Below are positions 16,303 to 25,486 of a stretch of DNA of 44,029 nucleotides, in pieces. How positions within the stretch are numbered: position 1 is the first letter of the stretch; each line of letters starts with the position of its first letter. Location: contig JAFASN010000122.1 of NCBI GenBank assembly GCA_019244415.1, positions 1 to 44,029 on the forward strand. The letters run 5' to 3'. The notes under the pieces are model-generated. The model was not told where the DNA came from. It saw only the letters and a program-made list of their open reading frames with translations, and did no database searches. The position numbers were made by a program, and so were the translations under genes. Origin of the DNA: Verrucomicrobiota bacterium (GTDB lineage: Bacteria > Verrucomicrobiota > Verrucomicrobiia > Chthoniobacterales > UBA10450).

Positions 16303-17697
16303 GTGACTAAAACAGAGCCGCGGCATTTTCATTTCGTCGGCGTTTGCGGTACTGCCATGGGGGCGGTAGCGGCGGCCATGAGCGAGCGCGGGTTTCGCGT
16401 CACCGGCTCGGACGAGAACATTTACCCGCCGATGTCCACCTTCCTCGAGAAGCGGGGCATCGTGCTCACCGCTGGCTTTCGGCCGGAAAACATTCCGGCA
16501 ACGGCGGAGACCATCGTCATCGGGAATGCGATGCGGCGCGGCAATCCCGAAGTAGAAGCTGTACTCAATCGCAAGTTATTCTACGTTTCATTGCCCGAGT
16601 TGTTGAAGGAGCATTTCCTCCGCGGCAAACACAACCTCGTCGTCACCGGCACGCACGGCAAAACAACCACGACCGCGCTGCTGGCCTGGATTCTGCAAAG
16701 CGCCGGCGAAGACCCGAGCTACATGATCGGCGGCATCCCGCGCAACCTCGGCCAAGGCGCGCACTTCACCGGCTCGAGGTACTTCGTCATTGAAGGCGAT
16801 GAGTACGACAGCGCATTTTTCGACAAGCGTTCCAAGTTTGTGCACTACCTGCCCGAGCTCGTCATCGTGAACAACATCGAGTTCGATCATGCAGATATTT
16901 TTCGCGACCTTCACGAGATCAAAACGAGCTTTCGCCATCTGCTCCGGATCGTCCCGCAGAACGGCATGGTGCTGCTCAACGGCGACGACGCGAACTGCCG
17001 CGAGGTGGCGAATGAATGTTACTCGCCCATTGTGGAGGTGGGCTTCGGGATCAATTGCGCCGCGCAAATCCGCGATGTGAGCTACTCGGGCGAAACGTCT
17101 CGCTTCACCGTGGCCGATGAACATTTTGAGGTGCCGCTGATGGGCGAGTTCAACGTGCGCAATGCTGCCATGGCTATTTCGGCGGCGAAATTCTATGGCG
17201 TGACGGCTGACAAAATTCAGGAGGCGCTCCGTCAATTCAAAGGCATCGCGCGCCGGCAGGAAATTCGTGGCGAAGTCCGCGGCGTAAAAGTGATCGATGA
17301 TTTCGGGCATCATCCCACTGCGATCGCGCAGACGCTGACAGCGTTGCGGCAGCGCTATCCGAAGAACCGGTTGTGGGCCGTATTCGAGCCGCGCTCAAAC
17401 ACCACGCGCCGCGCCGTTTTTCAGCACGAGCTTCCGAGCGCGCTGAAGCTGGCGGATGGCGTTGCCATTTCCCAAGTGGCGAAGATCGAGCAAATCCCGG
17501 CAGCGGAACGGCTGGACGTCGAAGCACTCATGCGCGAGATCGCGAGCGATGGCAGGCCGGCCTTTTACGAGAAAGGCGCCGATGCCATTGTGGACCGGAT
17601 CACACCGCTTCTGCACGAAGGCGACATCGTCGTGGTCTTCAGCAACGGCGGATTCGATGGTATTCACGAAAAGCTGCTCCGTTCACTGGGCGGATAA
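16303..17697 (+). CDS. mpl: UDP-N-acetylmuramate:L-Ala-gamma-D-Glu-meso-DAP ligase
   Basis: A 464-residue Mur ligase. The N-terminal Rossmann-like UDP-sugar domain starts HFHFVGVCGTAMGAVAAAM. The ATP loop is VVTGTHGKTTTTALL (about residue 115), followed by EGDEYDSAFFDKRSKFVHY and NNIEFDHADIFRDL, diagnostic for Mpl over MurC. The C-terminal domain has VIDDFGHHPTAI and FEPRSNTTRR. Mpl joins recycled murein tripeptide directly to UDP-MurNAc, saving the stepwise MurC-E route, and works in the cytosol. The length is normal. The start is GTG at 16303, in a gap after the PIG-V-like gene. It heads the plus-strand housekeeping run that continues into carA, ftsK and the rodZ-like gene, which ties cell-wall recycling to division genes by position. 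Confidence 0.95.
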   Translation: MTKTEPRHFHFVGVCGTAMGAVAAAMSERGFRVTGSDENIYPPMSTFLEKRGIVLTAGFRPENIPATAETIVIGNAMRRGNPEVEAVLNRKLFYVSLPELLKEHFLRGKHNLVVTGTHGKTTTTALLAWILQSAGEDPSYMIGGIPRNLGQGAHFTGSRYFVIEGDEYDSAFFDKRSKFVHYLPELVIVNNIEFDHADIFRDLHEIKTSFRHLLRIVPQNGMVLLNGDDANCREVANECYSPIVEVGFGINCAAQIRDVSYSGETSRFTVADEHFEVPLMGEFNVRNAAMAISAAKFYGVTADKIQEALRQFKGIARRQEIRGEVRGVKVIDDFGHHPTAIAQTLTALRQRYPKNRLWAVFEPRSNTTRRAVFQHELPSALKLADGVAISQVAKIEQIPAAERLDVEALMREIASDGRPAFYEKGADAIVDRITPLLHEGDIVVVFSNGGFDGIHEKLLRSLGG

Positions 17698-17751
17698 TCG
17701 TCATCTTGAACGCGCTCGACGCGACCACTTCGCCGATGCTACTGGTGTGAC

Positions 17752-18888
17752 ATGATGCGCGCGCTGCTGGCATTGGAAGACGGCCGACTTTTCGAGGGAG
17801 AATCATTTGGCGCAGCCGGCACGAGCGTGGGTGAGATTTGTTTTAACACTTCCATGACCGGTTACCAGGAAGTGCTGACCGATCCCTCATATCGGGGGCA
17901 GATCGTCGCCATGACCTATCCGCTCATCGGCAACTACGGCACTAATGCGACTGACCAGGAAAGTGCCGAGCCGCACGTGCGCGGCTTTGTCGTGGAAGAG
18001 CTAAGCGAAGTGCCGAGCAACTGGCGCGCGGAAGAATCGCTCGATGAGTACCTGAAGCGATGGAAAATCCCCGGAGTACAGGGAATCGACACGCGGGCGT
18101 TGACGCGCCACTTGCGTACTCGCGGGGCGATGAAGGCGTGCCTGAGTACGGAGCTTGAGCCGGCCGAAGCGGTGCAGCGGGCGCGCGATGGCAGCGGTGT
18201 TGTAGGAATGGATTACGTGCGCGAAGTGAGTACGCGCGACGTTTACCAATGGGATCCTGACGACGAAGCGAGCCGTCCCTGGTCACTGCAAACGGGCGAC
18301 GACGCGCCGAAGCTTCCGCCCATCCGCCACCGCATCGTCGCGTTCGATTACGGCATGAAGCGAAACATTTTGCGCTCGCTGCGGCAGCGCGGCTTCGGCG
18401 TCACTGTGGTGCCGGCGGCCACGAGCGCGGAAGAGGTTTTGAAGCTGAATCCGGACGGCGTGTTTCTATCCAATGGCCCGGGCGATCCGGAAGCGTTGCC
18501 TTACGCGCATGAAAGTGTGCGCGGCTTGATGGGCAAGAAACCGATCTTCGGAATTTGTCTCGGTCACCAGGTGCTGGGGTTTGCCTTTGGCGGCCGTACT
18601 TTCAAGCTGAAATTTGGTCACCGCGGCGCGAACCAGCCGGTCAAGGACCTGCGCAGCGGGAAAGTGGCGATCACCTCGCAGAACCACGGTTTCGCCGTGG
18701 ACACCGAATCATTACCGGCGGAGATCGAGATCACGCACGTGAATCTTAATGACGGCACGGTCGAAGGTATGCGGCACAAGGAGTTGCCGATATTCAGTGT
18801 CCAGTACCATCCTGAAGCGGCGCCGGGTCCGCATGACGCGTCGTACTTTTTCGATCAATTTGCCGAGCTGATCGAGACAGCGGATTGA
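17752..18888 (+). CDS. carA: Carbamoyl-phosphate synthase small (glutaminase) subunit
   Basis: A 378-residue glutamine amidotransferase subunit that releases ammonia from glutamine for the large subunit CarB, feeding arginine and pyrimidine synthesis. The N-terminal CPSase domain shows [17 protein letters not shown], then [17 protein letters not shown]. The class I GATase domain starts at about residue 200 with [13 protein letters not shown], has the nucleophile in [11 protein letters not shown] and ends with the triad in [13 protein letters not shown]. The length and all motifs are normal. carB is not in this window. The ATG at 17752 is followed immediately by a second ATG; the first is used here. 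Confidence 0.97.
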   Translation: MMRALLALEDGRLFEGESFGAAGTSVGEICFNTSMTGYQEVLTDPSYRGQIVAMTYPLIGNYGTNATDQESAEPHVRGFVVEELSEVPSNWRAEESLDEYLKRWKIPGVQGIDTRALTRHLRTRGAMKACLSTELEPAEAVQRARDGSGVVGMDYVREVSTRDVYQWDPDDEASRPWSLQTGDDAPKLPPIRHRIVAFDYGMKRNILRSLRQRGFGVTVVPAATSAEEVLKLNPDGVFLSNGPGDPEALPYAHESVRGLMGKKPIFGICLGHQVLGFAFGGRTFKLKFGHRGANQPVKDLRSGKVAITSQNHGFAVDTESLPAEIEITHVNLNDGTVEGMRHKELPIFSVQYHPEAAPGPHDASYFFDQFAELIETAD

Positions 18889-18989
18889 CGGCGAGAGTCT
18901 GGAGCGCGCGCCAGTCGCGTACGGCAGGTTGAGTACGAGTTCTGCCGCGCTCTGCCGTACGCATTGAAACCAGCAGGCTCACGTTTACT

Positions 18990-21407
18990 GTGCAGCAGGT
19001 GGGCCGCTCGGTAAAAAATAGCGCTTGGAATGAAGTGTTTGCGCTTCTTCTGCTTGGCGTGGGCACGCTGCTCTTTCTCTCGCTCATTTCCTACACGCCG
19101 CGCGATCTTCCGTCGTGGGTGCCGTGGAGTTATCTTTCGCCACCGAATCGGCCGGCGGAGAATTTCATTGGCCCGCTCGGCGCGATCTTCGCCAGCGTGT
19201 TTTATCTGCTGATCGGCGCAGCGTCTTACCTGCTTGCCGCGGCACTGCTTGGCTTCGGCATTGCGAAGCTGTTCTACGGGAAACTGCGTGTGAGTGCGCG
19301 CGTACCGTGGATTTTGCTCTTCGTCCTTTCGGGCGCGTGCCTTCTCCAGTTGCAAAAAAGCCATCTCCAGGGCTGGCACGCGGCCTTCAACATCATGGGC
19401 CCGGGCGGCTCGCTCGGTTATTTCTTCGGCAGAAAATTGCTGCTCACCATGATGGGCGAGATCGGATCGAGCATTCTGCTCATCGCTGTTTATGCCAGCG
19501 CTCTCATTCTCATGACCGGCTTGCGGCCGATCCATCTCGTTCGTGAAACGATCGCTGGCTCGCGCCGTGGCGCCACGCGTTTTCGAGAATGGCGAGTACG
19601 GCGCGAGATGCGGCGCGCCGACATTAAAGGCCAGATCGCCATCAGCGAACGTGAGCTCGAGAAACAGCGCCGCAAAGTCGAGAAGCAGTTGAAGAAGAAA
19701 GGCGCGGCGTTGCCTGAGCGTGAGCCTGATCTGGATGAAGAATTGTTGAATCGGCCGAAGCCGAAGGTCGTCGATACGACAGCGCTGCCGGAAGAAGGAA
19801 TTCGTTCGCGACGCAAACCTTCGCTGGCGGAGTTGAAAGCCGCTCGTACCGGCGCAGGAACGCTCGCCCGCGACGGCAAGGGCAGCGAACGCGATGAGCC
19901 GAAGTTTGATGCGGAGCATTACCAGTTGCCCAATCTCGATCTGCTGGATGAACATGATCCGGAAGGGCGGGGCGGGGCTGATCCGGCCGAGCTGGAGCGA
20001 GTACAGCAGACGTTGATCGAGACGCTGGCGCATTTTGGAATCGCGGTCGCGGCGGGCGACATCACGAAAGGTCCGACGATTACCCGCTACGAAGTGTACC
20101 CGGCCAAAGGCGTGCGCGTGGACAAGATCGTCTCGCTCGAGCGCGACCTGGCGCGTGCGACCCGGGCCGAGCGCATCAACATTCTCGCGCCCATCCCGGG
20201 CAAGGACACGGTCGGCATCGAAATCGCGAACACGCGCAAGATCAAAGTCACGTTGCGCGAGCTGATGCAATCCACCGACTGGGACGAAGCGAAGTCGCGT
20301 TACAAAATTCCCCTGGCGCTGGGCAAGGACGTTTACGGCAAAGTAATCATCGCCGATCTGGCGCAAATGCCGCACCTGCTCGTGGCTGGTACTACGGGCA
20401 GCGGCAAGAGTGTTTGCATTAACGCCCTTATCGCGAGCATGCTTTTCCGCTTCACGCCGGAAGAGCTCCGCTTCGTCATGATCGATCCCAAGGTCGTGGA
20501 AATGCAGGTGTACGAAAAACTGCCGCACCTGGCGTTTCCAGTAGTGACTGATCCAAAAAAAGTACTACTCGCCTTGCGCTGGCTCATTGATGAGATGGAG
20601 CGGCGTTACCGCATTTTCGCGCAGGTCGGCGTGCGCAACATCACCAGCTTCAACGCGCGTCCGAAGAAAAAAACGGCTCCTGAAGAGAACGGCGAAAGCG
20701 AGACGAACGAAATCAAGGTCCCGCGAGAAGATGAGCTGGCCATTCCCGAGCGGATGCCTTACGTCGTCGTCATTATCGATGAGCTGGCGGATCTCATGCA
20801 AACCGCGCCGGCCGACGTGGAAAACGCGATTGCCCGCATCACGCAAATGGCGCGGGCCGCGGGCATTCACCTCGTCGTCGCGACGCAAACACCGCGCGCG
20901 GATGTGATCACCGGCGTCATCAAAGCGAACATCCCGAGCCGCATCGCGTTTCAGGTGGCGAGCAAGATCGACAGCCGTGTCATCCTCGATGAAAACGGCG
21001 CCGACCGTCTGCTTGGCCAGGGCGACATGCTGTATCTGCCGCCGAGTGTCTCGCGCAAAATCCGGGCACAAGGCGTGCTCGTTACCGACGGGGAGATTCG
21101 CTCACTCGTGGACTTCGTTTCGGCACAGAGTACGCCCGCCTTTGACAGCAGCATGCAGGAAAAATTGCGCGCTGGTTCTGCGACTGCGGAAGAAGTGAGC
21201 GACGAAGATGAAGAGCTGGTGGAGAAATGTCTTGAGATCATCCGGCAGGAAAAGCGCGCCTCCACTTCGCTCTTGCAGCGGCGGCTGCGGCTCGGTTATA
21301 CGCGTGCGGCGCGCATCGTTGATATTCTGGAGCAGCGCGGTATTTTGGGGCCAGGCGAGGGCGCGAAGCCGCGCGAAATCCTGGTCGATCTCGATGCCGC
21401 GGTTTGA
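18990..21407 (+). CDS. ftsK: DNA translocase FtsK/SpoIIIE
   Basis: An 805-residue division-linked motor. Four to five membrane helices occupy residues ~10-185, then a short charged linker (~190-330). The translocase domain follows, with Walker A VAGTTGSGKSVCINAL near residue 465, Walker B VVIIDELADLM, and VATQTPRADVITGVIKANIP. The C-terminal gamma winged helix (~735-805: STSLLQRRLRLGYTRAARIVDILEQRGILGP) reads the orienting KOPS sites and contacts XerD in known systems. It pumps chromosome dimers and terminus DNA through the septum. The linker is short compared with E. coli FtsK. The GTG at 18990 is chosen because the first helix starts about 12 residues later. The rodZ-like gene follows after 14 bp. 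Confidence 0.96.
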   Translation: MQQVGRSVKNSAWNEVFALLLLGVGTLLFLSLISYTPRDLPSWVPWSYLSPPNRPAENFIGPLGAIFASVFYLLIGAASYLLAAALLGFGIAKLFYGKLRVSARVPWILLFVLSGACLLQLQKSHLQGWHAAFNIMGPGGSLGYFFGRKLLLTMMGEIGSSILLIAVYASALILMTGLRPIHLVRETIAGSRRGATRFREWRVRREMRRADIKGQIAISERELEKQRRKVEKQLKKKGAALPEREPDLDEELLNRPKPKVVDTTALPEEGIRSRRKPSLAELKAARTGAGTLARDGKGSERDEPKFDAEHYQLPNLDLLDEHDPEGRGGADPAELERVQQTLIETLAHFGIAVAAGDITKGPTITRYEVYPAKGVRVDKIVSLERDLARATRAERINILAPIPGKDTVGIEIANTRKIKVTLRELMQSTDWDEAKSRYKIPLALGKDVYGKVIIADLAQMPHLLVAGTTGSGKSVCINALIASMLFRFTPEELRFVMIDPKVVEMQVYEKLPHLAFPVVTDPKKVLLALRWLIDEMERRYRIFAQVGVRNITSFNARPKKKTAPEENGESETNEIKVPREDELAIPERMPYVVVIIDELADLMQTAPADVENAIARITQMARAAGIHLVVATQTPRADVITGVIKANIPSRIAFQVASKIDSRVILDENGADRLLGQGDMLYLPPSVSRKIRAQGVLVTDGEIRSLVDFVSAQSTPAFDSSMQEKLRAGSATAEEVSDEDEELVEKCLEIIRQEKRASTSLLQRRLRLGYTRAARIVDILEQRGILGPGEGAKPREILVDLDAAV

Positions 21408-21421
21408 GCGCGCGAGCGAGT

Positions 21422-22339
21422 ATGTCGATCGAAGGTTTAGGTGAAAAGTTTCAGGCGGCCCGGCAAGCGCGCGGGCTCTCGCTGGATGAAGCGGCGCGGC
21501 TAACGAAAATCCGTCAATCGCGCCTGGCTGAGCTCGAAGCGGACGATTTCTCGAACTTTCCCAGCCTCGCCTACGCGAAAGGGTTCCTGCAAATTTACGG
21601 CAAGTTTCTCGATATTGATGTGTCGCCTTATCTCGATGCTTTTGAAACATCAGAGCACATCACGGTTGACGGCTACTCGTACTTACAGGACAACCCGGTG
21701 CCGAGACCGCGGCGCGAAGCTGTCGTGCGCGATGTGCCGCAGCGCACGTCGCTCATGCCGCTGATCATCGGCATCATCGTTCTGGCGGGCGGGATTTGGT
21801 TTATCAAATTAGTACTGAACGTGCAGCGCATCACTCCGCGCCAGCCGCAGGCAGCGGCTTCGGTTACGCCAGCGGCGACCGTCGCCACCATCATGCCCTC
21901 GGTCGCGCCGACGATTGCTGAATCGAGGCCGGCGGTCATCGCAACTCCGCCCGTCATCGCCAGCGCGTCCCCCTCGAGTACGCCCGCGCCTGCGGTGATC
22001 GCCCGCGCCCTTCCGGTTGACACGCCCGCGGTTTCCACACCTGAGCCGACGATTCGCCGGGCGGTGCCGGTGCGCCCCGAAGACGTGGCGGCGGCGGAGG
22101 CCTACCAGGCAAGCGAGAAGGTGAACCGGGTGGACATCAGGCCGCTGAAACGCACGCACCTGGAAGTCACGGTGGATGACGAGCCGTCATTTGAACGCTG
22201 GATTTCGCCCGGCGACGCACCAGTGCAATTGCTTGGACGCCGTTTCAGCGTGCACGTACTCGACCGCGACGCGGTGCAGATTCGCAAGAACGGCAGGATC
22301 GTTTCGGCTGACGACGCGGACGTGACGGTCGGAGATTGA
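21422..22339 (+). CDS. RodZ-like helix-turn-helix membrane protein
   Basis: A 305-residue protein built like RodZ, which links MreB to the cell envelope and helps maintain rod shape. A cytosolic HTH_25-type domain lies at residues ~1-70 (LGEKFQAARQARGLSLDEAARLTKIRQSRLAELE). One membrane helix is at ~111-133 (MPLIIGIIVLAGGIWFIKLVL). A long Pro/Ala/Thr-rich periplasmic linker follows, with a terminal beta domain at ~225-305 (LEVTVDDEPSFERWISPGD, DAVQIRKNGR) of the DUF4115 sort. ATG at 21422 is preferred over the upstream in-frame start because the helix-turn-helix begins there and it clears the ftsK stop by 14 bp. No mre genes are in the window. Confidence 0.85.
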   Translation: MSIEGLGEKFQAARQARGLSLDEAARLTKIRQSRLAELEADDFSNFPSLAYAKGFLQIYGKFLDIDVSPYLDAFETSEHITVDGYSYLQDNPVPRPRREAVVRDVPQRTSLMPLIIGIIVLAGGIWFIKLVLNVQRITPRQPQAAASVTPAATVATIMPSVAPTIAESRPAVIATPPVIASASPSSTPAPAVIARALPVDTPAVSTPEPTIRRAVPVRPEDVAAAEAYQASEKVNRVDIRPLKRTHLEVTVDDEPSFERWISPGDAPVQLLGRRFSVHVLDRDAVQIRKNGRIVSADDADVTVGD

Positions 22340-22346
22340 CGGCCTC

Positions 22347-22458
22347 GTCATTCTGAGCGAAGCGGAATGCCAGTCCAGCTCGGACCGGAGTCGAGGAATC
22401 CCGTGGAAGTTCACTCAAACGCAATGCAACGGGATCCTTCGACTTCGCTCGAGATGAC
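22347..22458. repeat. Inverted-arm dispersed repeat between the rodZ-like gene and rimO
   Basis: Arms GTCATTCTGAGCGAAGC (22347-22363) and CTTCGCTCGAGATGAC (to 22458) are near-perfect reverse complements enclosing about 80 bp with internal GGAATCCCG / GGGATCC complementarity. It has the same arm type as 3821-4031. It overlaps the long upstream extension of the rimO frame, which argues that the extension is not translated. Confidence 0.6.
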
Positions 22459-22495
22459 AGACTCAGGACAACGAGATCCTTTCACGTCGAGCGGA

Positions 22496-23881
22496 ATGGC
22501 CAGGACAAAGGTCGGCATGATCAGCCTCGGTTGTGCCAAAAACCTCGTCGATGCCGAGATCATGCTGGGGAGCGTACTCAGGCGGGGGATGCAGATCACC
22601 GCTGACGCGCAGGATGCCGACGTGCTGGTGGTGAACACCTGCGCGTTTATCGATTCGGCGAAAGAAGAATCGATCGAAGCGATTCTTGAGGCGCACCAGC
22701 AGCGCGGGTTTGCCAGGAACAGCGGGCAAAAACTCATCGTGAGCGGCTGCATGTCGCAGCGGTTCTCGCGTGAGCTGCGCGAGCAATTGCCGGAAGTGGA
22801 TGCCTTCGTCGGCCTCGATCAAGTACGCGAGCTTGGCGCCATCGTTGAAAAAATCGTGGCGCAAGATTCCACGGGACGCACTGATACAAACGCGAGTGGG
22901 GACTCTGCCCCGCTCTTTGTCAGCTCGCGCGCTAAGTACATTCCCGATTACGACACGCCGCGCTTCCGGCTCACTCCGGCTCACTCGGCCTACGTGAAAA
23001 TCGCGGAGGGGTGCAATCATCCGTGCAGCTTTTGCGTGATCCCGCAAATGCGCGGGCGCCATCGCAGCCGCACACCGGAGTCGGTCGTGCGCGAAGTACG
23101 CGCGCTCGTGGGCGAAGGCGTGCGCGAGATTAATCTCATCAGTCAGGACACGACGTACTACGGGATGGATTTGTGGAGCGACAAAGCTGGGCCGCGCCAG
23201 CCGGTTGATTCCGCGCGCGGCCCCACTCTCGCTTCGCTATTGCGCGAGCTGGATCAAATCCAGGGCGATTTTTGGATTCGGCTGCTTTACACCCATCCGG
23301 CGCATTGGAGCGACGAGCTGATCGAGACAATCGCGCGATCAAATCACGTCGCCCGCTACATCGATATTCCGCTACAACACATTTCCGAATCGATGCTGAA
23401 CCAAATGCGACGCGAAACGACGCGCGCCCACATCGAAGATTTGATTAGGCGATTGCGCCGCGGCATTCCCGGCGTGGCATTGCGCACGACGTTCATCGTG
23501 GGTTTTCCTGGCGAGACAGAGGAGGATTTCGCTGTCCTGCTCCGCTTCATTGACGAGGCGCGCTTCGAGCGACTCGGAGTCTTCAAGTACTCGCAGGAGG
23601 AGGGCTCGCGTGCGGCGAAACTGCCGCGGCAGATCCCTGCGCGGATTAAAAATGAACGCTACCGGCGCGCGATGCTGCTACAGCAGCGGATCGCGCGCGA
23701 AAGCGCGGCGGCAAATGTCGGGCGTGAATTGAAGTTGCTCGTGGATGAGCCGTTGATCGCGCGCAGCGAAGCCGATGCGCCGGAAGTGGATGCGCGTGTC
23801 ATTTTGTCGGAGCCGGCGACACCAGGCGAGTTCATCAGGCGGCGAGTGACCGGTGCGCGCGGTTACGATTTATTAGCGTGA
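22496..23881 (+). CDS. rimO: Ribosomal protein S12 methylthiotransferase RimO
   Basis: A 461-residue radical-SAM enzyme that adds a methylthio group to an aspartate of ribosomal protein uS12. The N-terminal domain has three cysteines for the auxiliary cluster (SLGCAKNLVD, VNTCAFID, SGCMSQRF). The radical SAM cluster is CNHPCSFC at about residue 173, in EGCNHPCSFCVIPQMRGRHRS, and LLYTHPAHW and IDIPLQH follow. The C terminus carries a TRAM-like domain with a short RRVTGARGYDLLA end. NLVDAE and the CVIP motif separate RimO from MiaB. The frame is open from 22367 but that stretch is a dispersed repeat, so ATG 22496 (MARTKVGMISLGC) is chosen. Confidence 0.95.
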   Translation: MARTKVGMISLGCAKNLVDAEIMLGSVLRRGMQITADAQDADVLVVNTCAFIDSAKEESIEAILEAHQQRGFARNSGQKLIVSGCMSQRFSRELREQLPEVDAFVGLDQVRELGAIVEKIVAQDSTGRTDTNASGDSAPLFVSSRAKYIPDYDTPRFRLTPAHSAYVKIAEGCNHPCSFCVIPQMRGRHRSRTPESVVREVRALVGEGVREINLISQDTTYYGMDLWSDKAGPRQPVDSARGPTLASLLRELDQIQGDFWIRLLYTHPAHWSDELIETIARSNHVARYIDIPLQHISESMLNQMRRETTRAHIEDLIRRLRRGIPGVALRTTFIVGFPGETEEDFAVLLRFIDEARFERLGVFKYSQEEGSRAAKLPRQIPARIKNERYRRAMLLQQRIARESAAANVGRELKLLVDEPLIARSEADAPEVDARVILSEPATPGEFIRRRVTGARGYDLLA

Positions 23882-23997
23882 ACCGGAAACCGCTGGCCTG
23901 AGTACAGCGCGGACAGGCGAGGGGGACGGAACATTGAGCAGTGACAAACTTCGGCGTTTCTGTCACACTGCGCTTCCATTCCCTCCTGCTGCTTTCA

Positions 23998-24762
23998 ATG
24001 GCTGAGCCGAACGAACCCAAGAAGGAAACTGTTCATATAACGCTGCCACCGCGGCGGCGGTCGGGCGGCGCTGCTCCGGATAATCTCGACACGGTGCAGA
24101 TTAACCTTCCGGAAACTAAGCCGTCGGAACCGCCGGAAGCTGCTTCTCGTTCGGCGCCCCTCGAGCCCGCACGGACGCTGCCCGCCACACCGCGCGCTGC
24201 TTCCGCGCCTCCCATGGCGCGTAGCCCCGTTCCGCCACCACCAGCCCAGCCCGTGACCCCGCCGCGCCGCATTGTTCCGCCCCCACCCGCGCCGCCACCT
24301 TCCGTAAACGTCCCTGCTGCTCCGCCCCGGATGGTACCGCGGCCGCCACTTGCCGGCGCTCCAGCTCCATTGCCGCCGACGGTTGCTCCGCTGCCGCCCA
24401 AGATGACGCCACCCAAGACGTCGCCGCCGGCTCCTCCAGCGCCCGCGCCCGTGCTTGCGTCCACGGCGGCATCCGTCCCATCACGCGCGCCCGAGCCGGT
24501 CGCGCCCGCTCAGCCGAAGAAAGAGACCGCGCGCATCAGCGTCCTGCCTGATCCACCGAAGCCGATGACCATGAGCAAGACGCAGCCGCTTGTCACCCTC
24601 ACCGCCACGCCAATTGGGCCGCCGGTCCCGCCGGTTCGCATCGCGGCAACGGAATCTCCCGCGCCCTCGCTCATCAACTCGGTGCCACTCGGTCTTTGCT
24701 GGACGCTGGTGGCGATCTCCGCCGCCATTTTGCTCATCGAGATTTGGACTTATATTTCCTGA
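23998..24762 (+). CDS. Proline-rich single-pass membrane protein of unknown function
   Basis: Not assigned to a known family. It is 254 residues long from ATG 23998 ([18 protein letters not shown]). An earlier GTG at 23941 would add a hydrophobic 19-residue leader, which looks less natural. The middle (about 60-180) is almost entirely Pro/Ala/Val-rich and disordered. The end (~225-254) is one hydrophobic helix, [20 protein letters not shown], so the protein is probably tail-anchored with the proline-rich part in the cytosol (topology inferred). A KKET(V/A)-I-LP/VLP motif appears twice, near the start and at [11 protein letters not shown] before the helix. Its TGA overlaps the thioredoxin ATG as TGATG, so the two are translationally coupled. 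Confidence 0.75.
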   Translation: MAEPNEPKKETVHITLPPRRRSGGAAPDNLDTVQINLPETKPSEPPEAASRSAPLEPARTLPATPRAASAPPMARSPVPPPPAQPVTPPRRIVPPPPAPPPSVNVPAAPPRMVPRPPLAGAPAPLPPTVAPLPPKMTPPKTSPPAPPAPAPVLASTAASVPSRAPEPVAPAQPKKETARISVLPDPPKPMTMSKTQPLVTLTATPIGPPVPPVRIAATESPAPSLINSVPLGLCWTLVAISAAILLIEIWTYIS

Positions 24763-25085
24763 TGGAAAATGCCATCACCCTCACGGAATCGAATTTCGAC
24801 ACGGAAGTAACCAAAAGCGACAAGCCGGTCCTCGTTGATTTTTGGGCTGAATGGTGCGGCCCATGCAAGCTCATCGCGCCACTCATCGATGAGATCGCGC
24901 GCGAGAAAGGCGGCACGATCAAAGTAGGCAAAGTGAATGTGGACGAAAACCAGAGCCTCTCATTTCAGTACAACATCCGCGCGATACCCACGCTGCTGCT
25001 GTTCAAGAACGGGCAGGTACGCGACCAGGTTACCGGGATGACGAGCAAAAAGGATCTGCTGGGGCGGCTTGACGCGCTGGCCTGA
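24762..25085 (+). CDS. trxA: Thioredoxin
   Basis: A 107-residue thioredoxin of standard length. The active site is [13 protein letters not shown] (CGPC at residues 33-36), with the cis-proline segment [12 protein letters not shown] and a buried Asp in VLVDFWA. It reduces protein disulfides in the cytosol using thioredoxin reductase, which is not in the window. The ATG at 24762 overlaps the stop of the proline-rich membrane protein by one base, so translation is coupled. No signal peptide is visible, so it should be cytosolic and not a periplasmic TlpA type. Confidence 0.95.
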   Translation: MENAITLTESNFDTEVTKSDKPVLVDFWAEWCGPCKLIAPLIDEIAREKGGTIKVGKVNVDENQSLSFQYNIRAIPTLLLFKNGQVRDQVTGMTSKKDLLGRLDALA

Positions 25086-25100
25086 TTTTCACCGCCTGAA

Positions 25101-25124
25101 TGTAGAGGCGGATATCCTCATCCG
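25101..25124. repeat. GTAG-headed hairpin, variant copy of the GCGGGTG family
   Basis: TGTAGAGGCGGATATCCTCATCCG lies right after trxA. It forms a short CGGAT/ATCCG stem and is a diverged copy of the hairpin repeated at 31312-31373 and 31704-31770. It could also act as a weak terminator, as TAATTTTT follows. Confidence 0.5.
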
Positions 25125-25175
25125 TAATTTTTCGAGAGCGCGAATCAGTGCGGGTGAGGCCACCCGCCGCTACAC

Positions 25176-25249
25176 TGCGCCCGGCGCGGCTCGAACGCGC
25201 AACCTTCGGCTCCGGAGGCCGACGCTCTATCCAGTTGAGCTACGGGCGC
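25176..25249 (-). tRNA. tRNA-Arg (anticodon CCG)
   Basis: Read on the reverse strand, this folds into a full cloverleaf. Acceptor arms are GCGCCCG and CGGGCGC with discriminator A. The D-arm is GCTC...GAGC, the anticodon stem TCGGC/GCCGA has loop CTCCGGA (anticodon CCG, reading CGG arginine codons), and the T-arm GCGCG/CGCGC has loop TTCGAGC. The 3' CCA is not encoded and must be added by tRNA nucleotidyltransferase. It stands alone between trxA and the MFS gene. Confidence 0.96.
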
Positions 25250-25310
25250 GGCGCGAGCCGGGAGTATATCGATTAACCCCGCCATTCACAAACAACTGCT
25301 TGGGGACGCC

Positions 25311-25402
25311 TGCTCCTGCTGCTGCTCGTAATCGTAATCGTGTTGTACTCATTCGAAGTACGAGCACGAGCACGAGTAAGAGTAAGAGTGCAGTAAGAGT
25401 AC
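25311..25402. repeat. Degenerate hexamer repeats forming an imperfect hairpin
   Basis: Upstream of the MFS gene, hexamers CGTAAT (two) face CGAGCA/CGAGTA/AGAGTA repeats across ATTCGA. The halves 25325-25350 and 25357-25376 are imperfect complements (CTCGTAATCGT...TGTACT against AGTACGAGCACGAGCACGAG). This is likely a simple-sequence hairpin with no known role; it may affect expression of the transporter downstream. Confidence 0.5.
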
Positions 25403-25486
25403 GGCCGGTTGCACGAAGTTGCGGCGCGAGTCCGCGGCGCTAGCCTCCTCTCCGGCGTGCGGGCGGCCTGCTCGGGCGCGCATGCA

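Noticed and set aside
18855..20528. 557-codon reverse-strand frame across ftsK
   Set aside because: It lies antisense to an intact ftsK with clear Walker motifs. Its product has no recognisable domain and a skewed His/Arg composition.
22367..22495. 43-residue N-terminal extension of RimO
   Set aside because: The stretch is a dispersed inverted repeat (22347-22458), and family similarity begins at MARTKVGMISLGC.
24033..24464. Glycine-rich reverse-strand protein
   Set aside because: It is the antisense of proline codons (CCN read as GGN) in the proline-rich gene.
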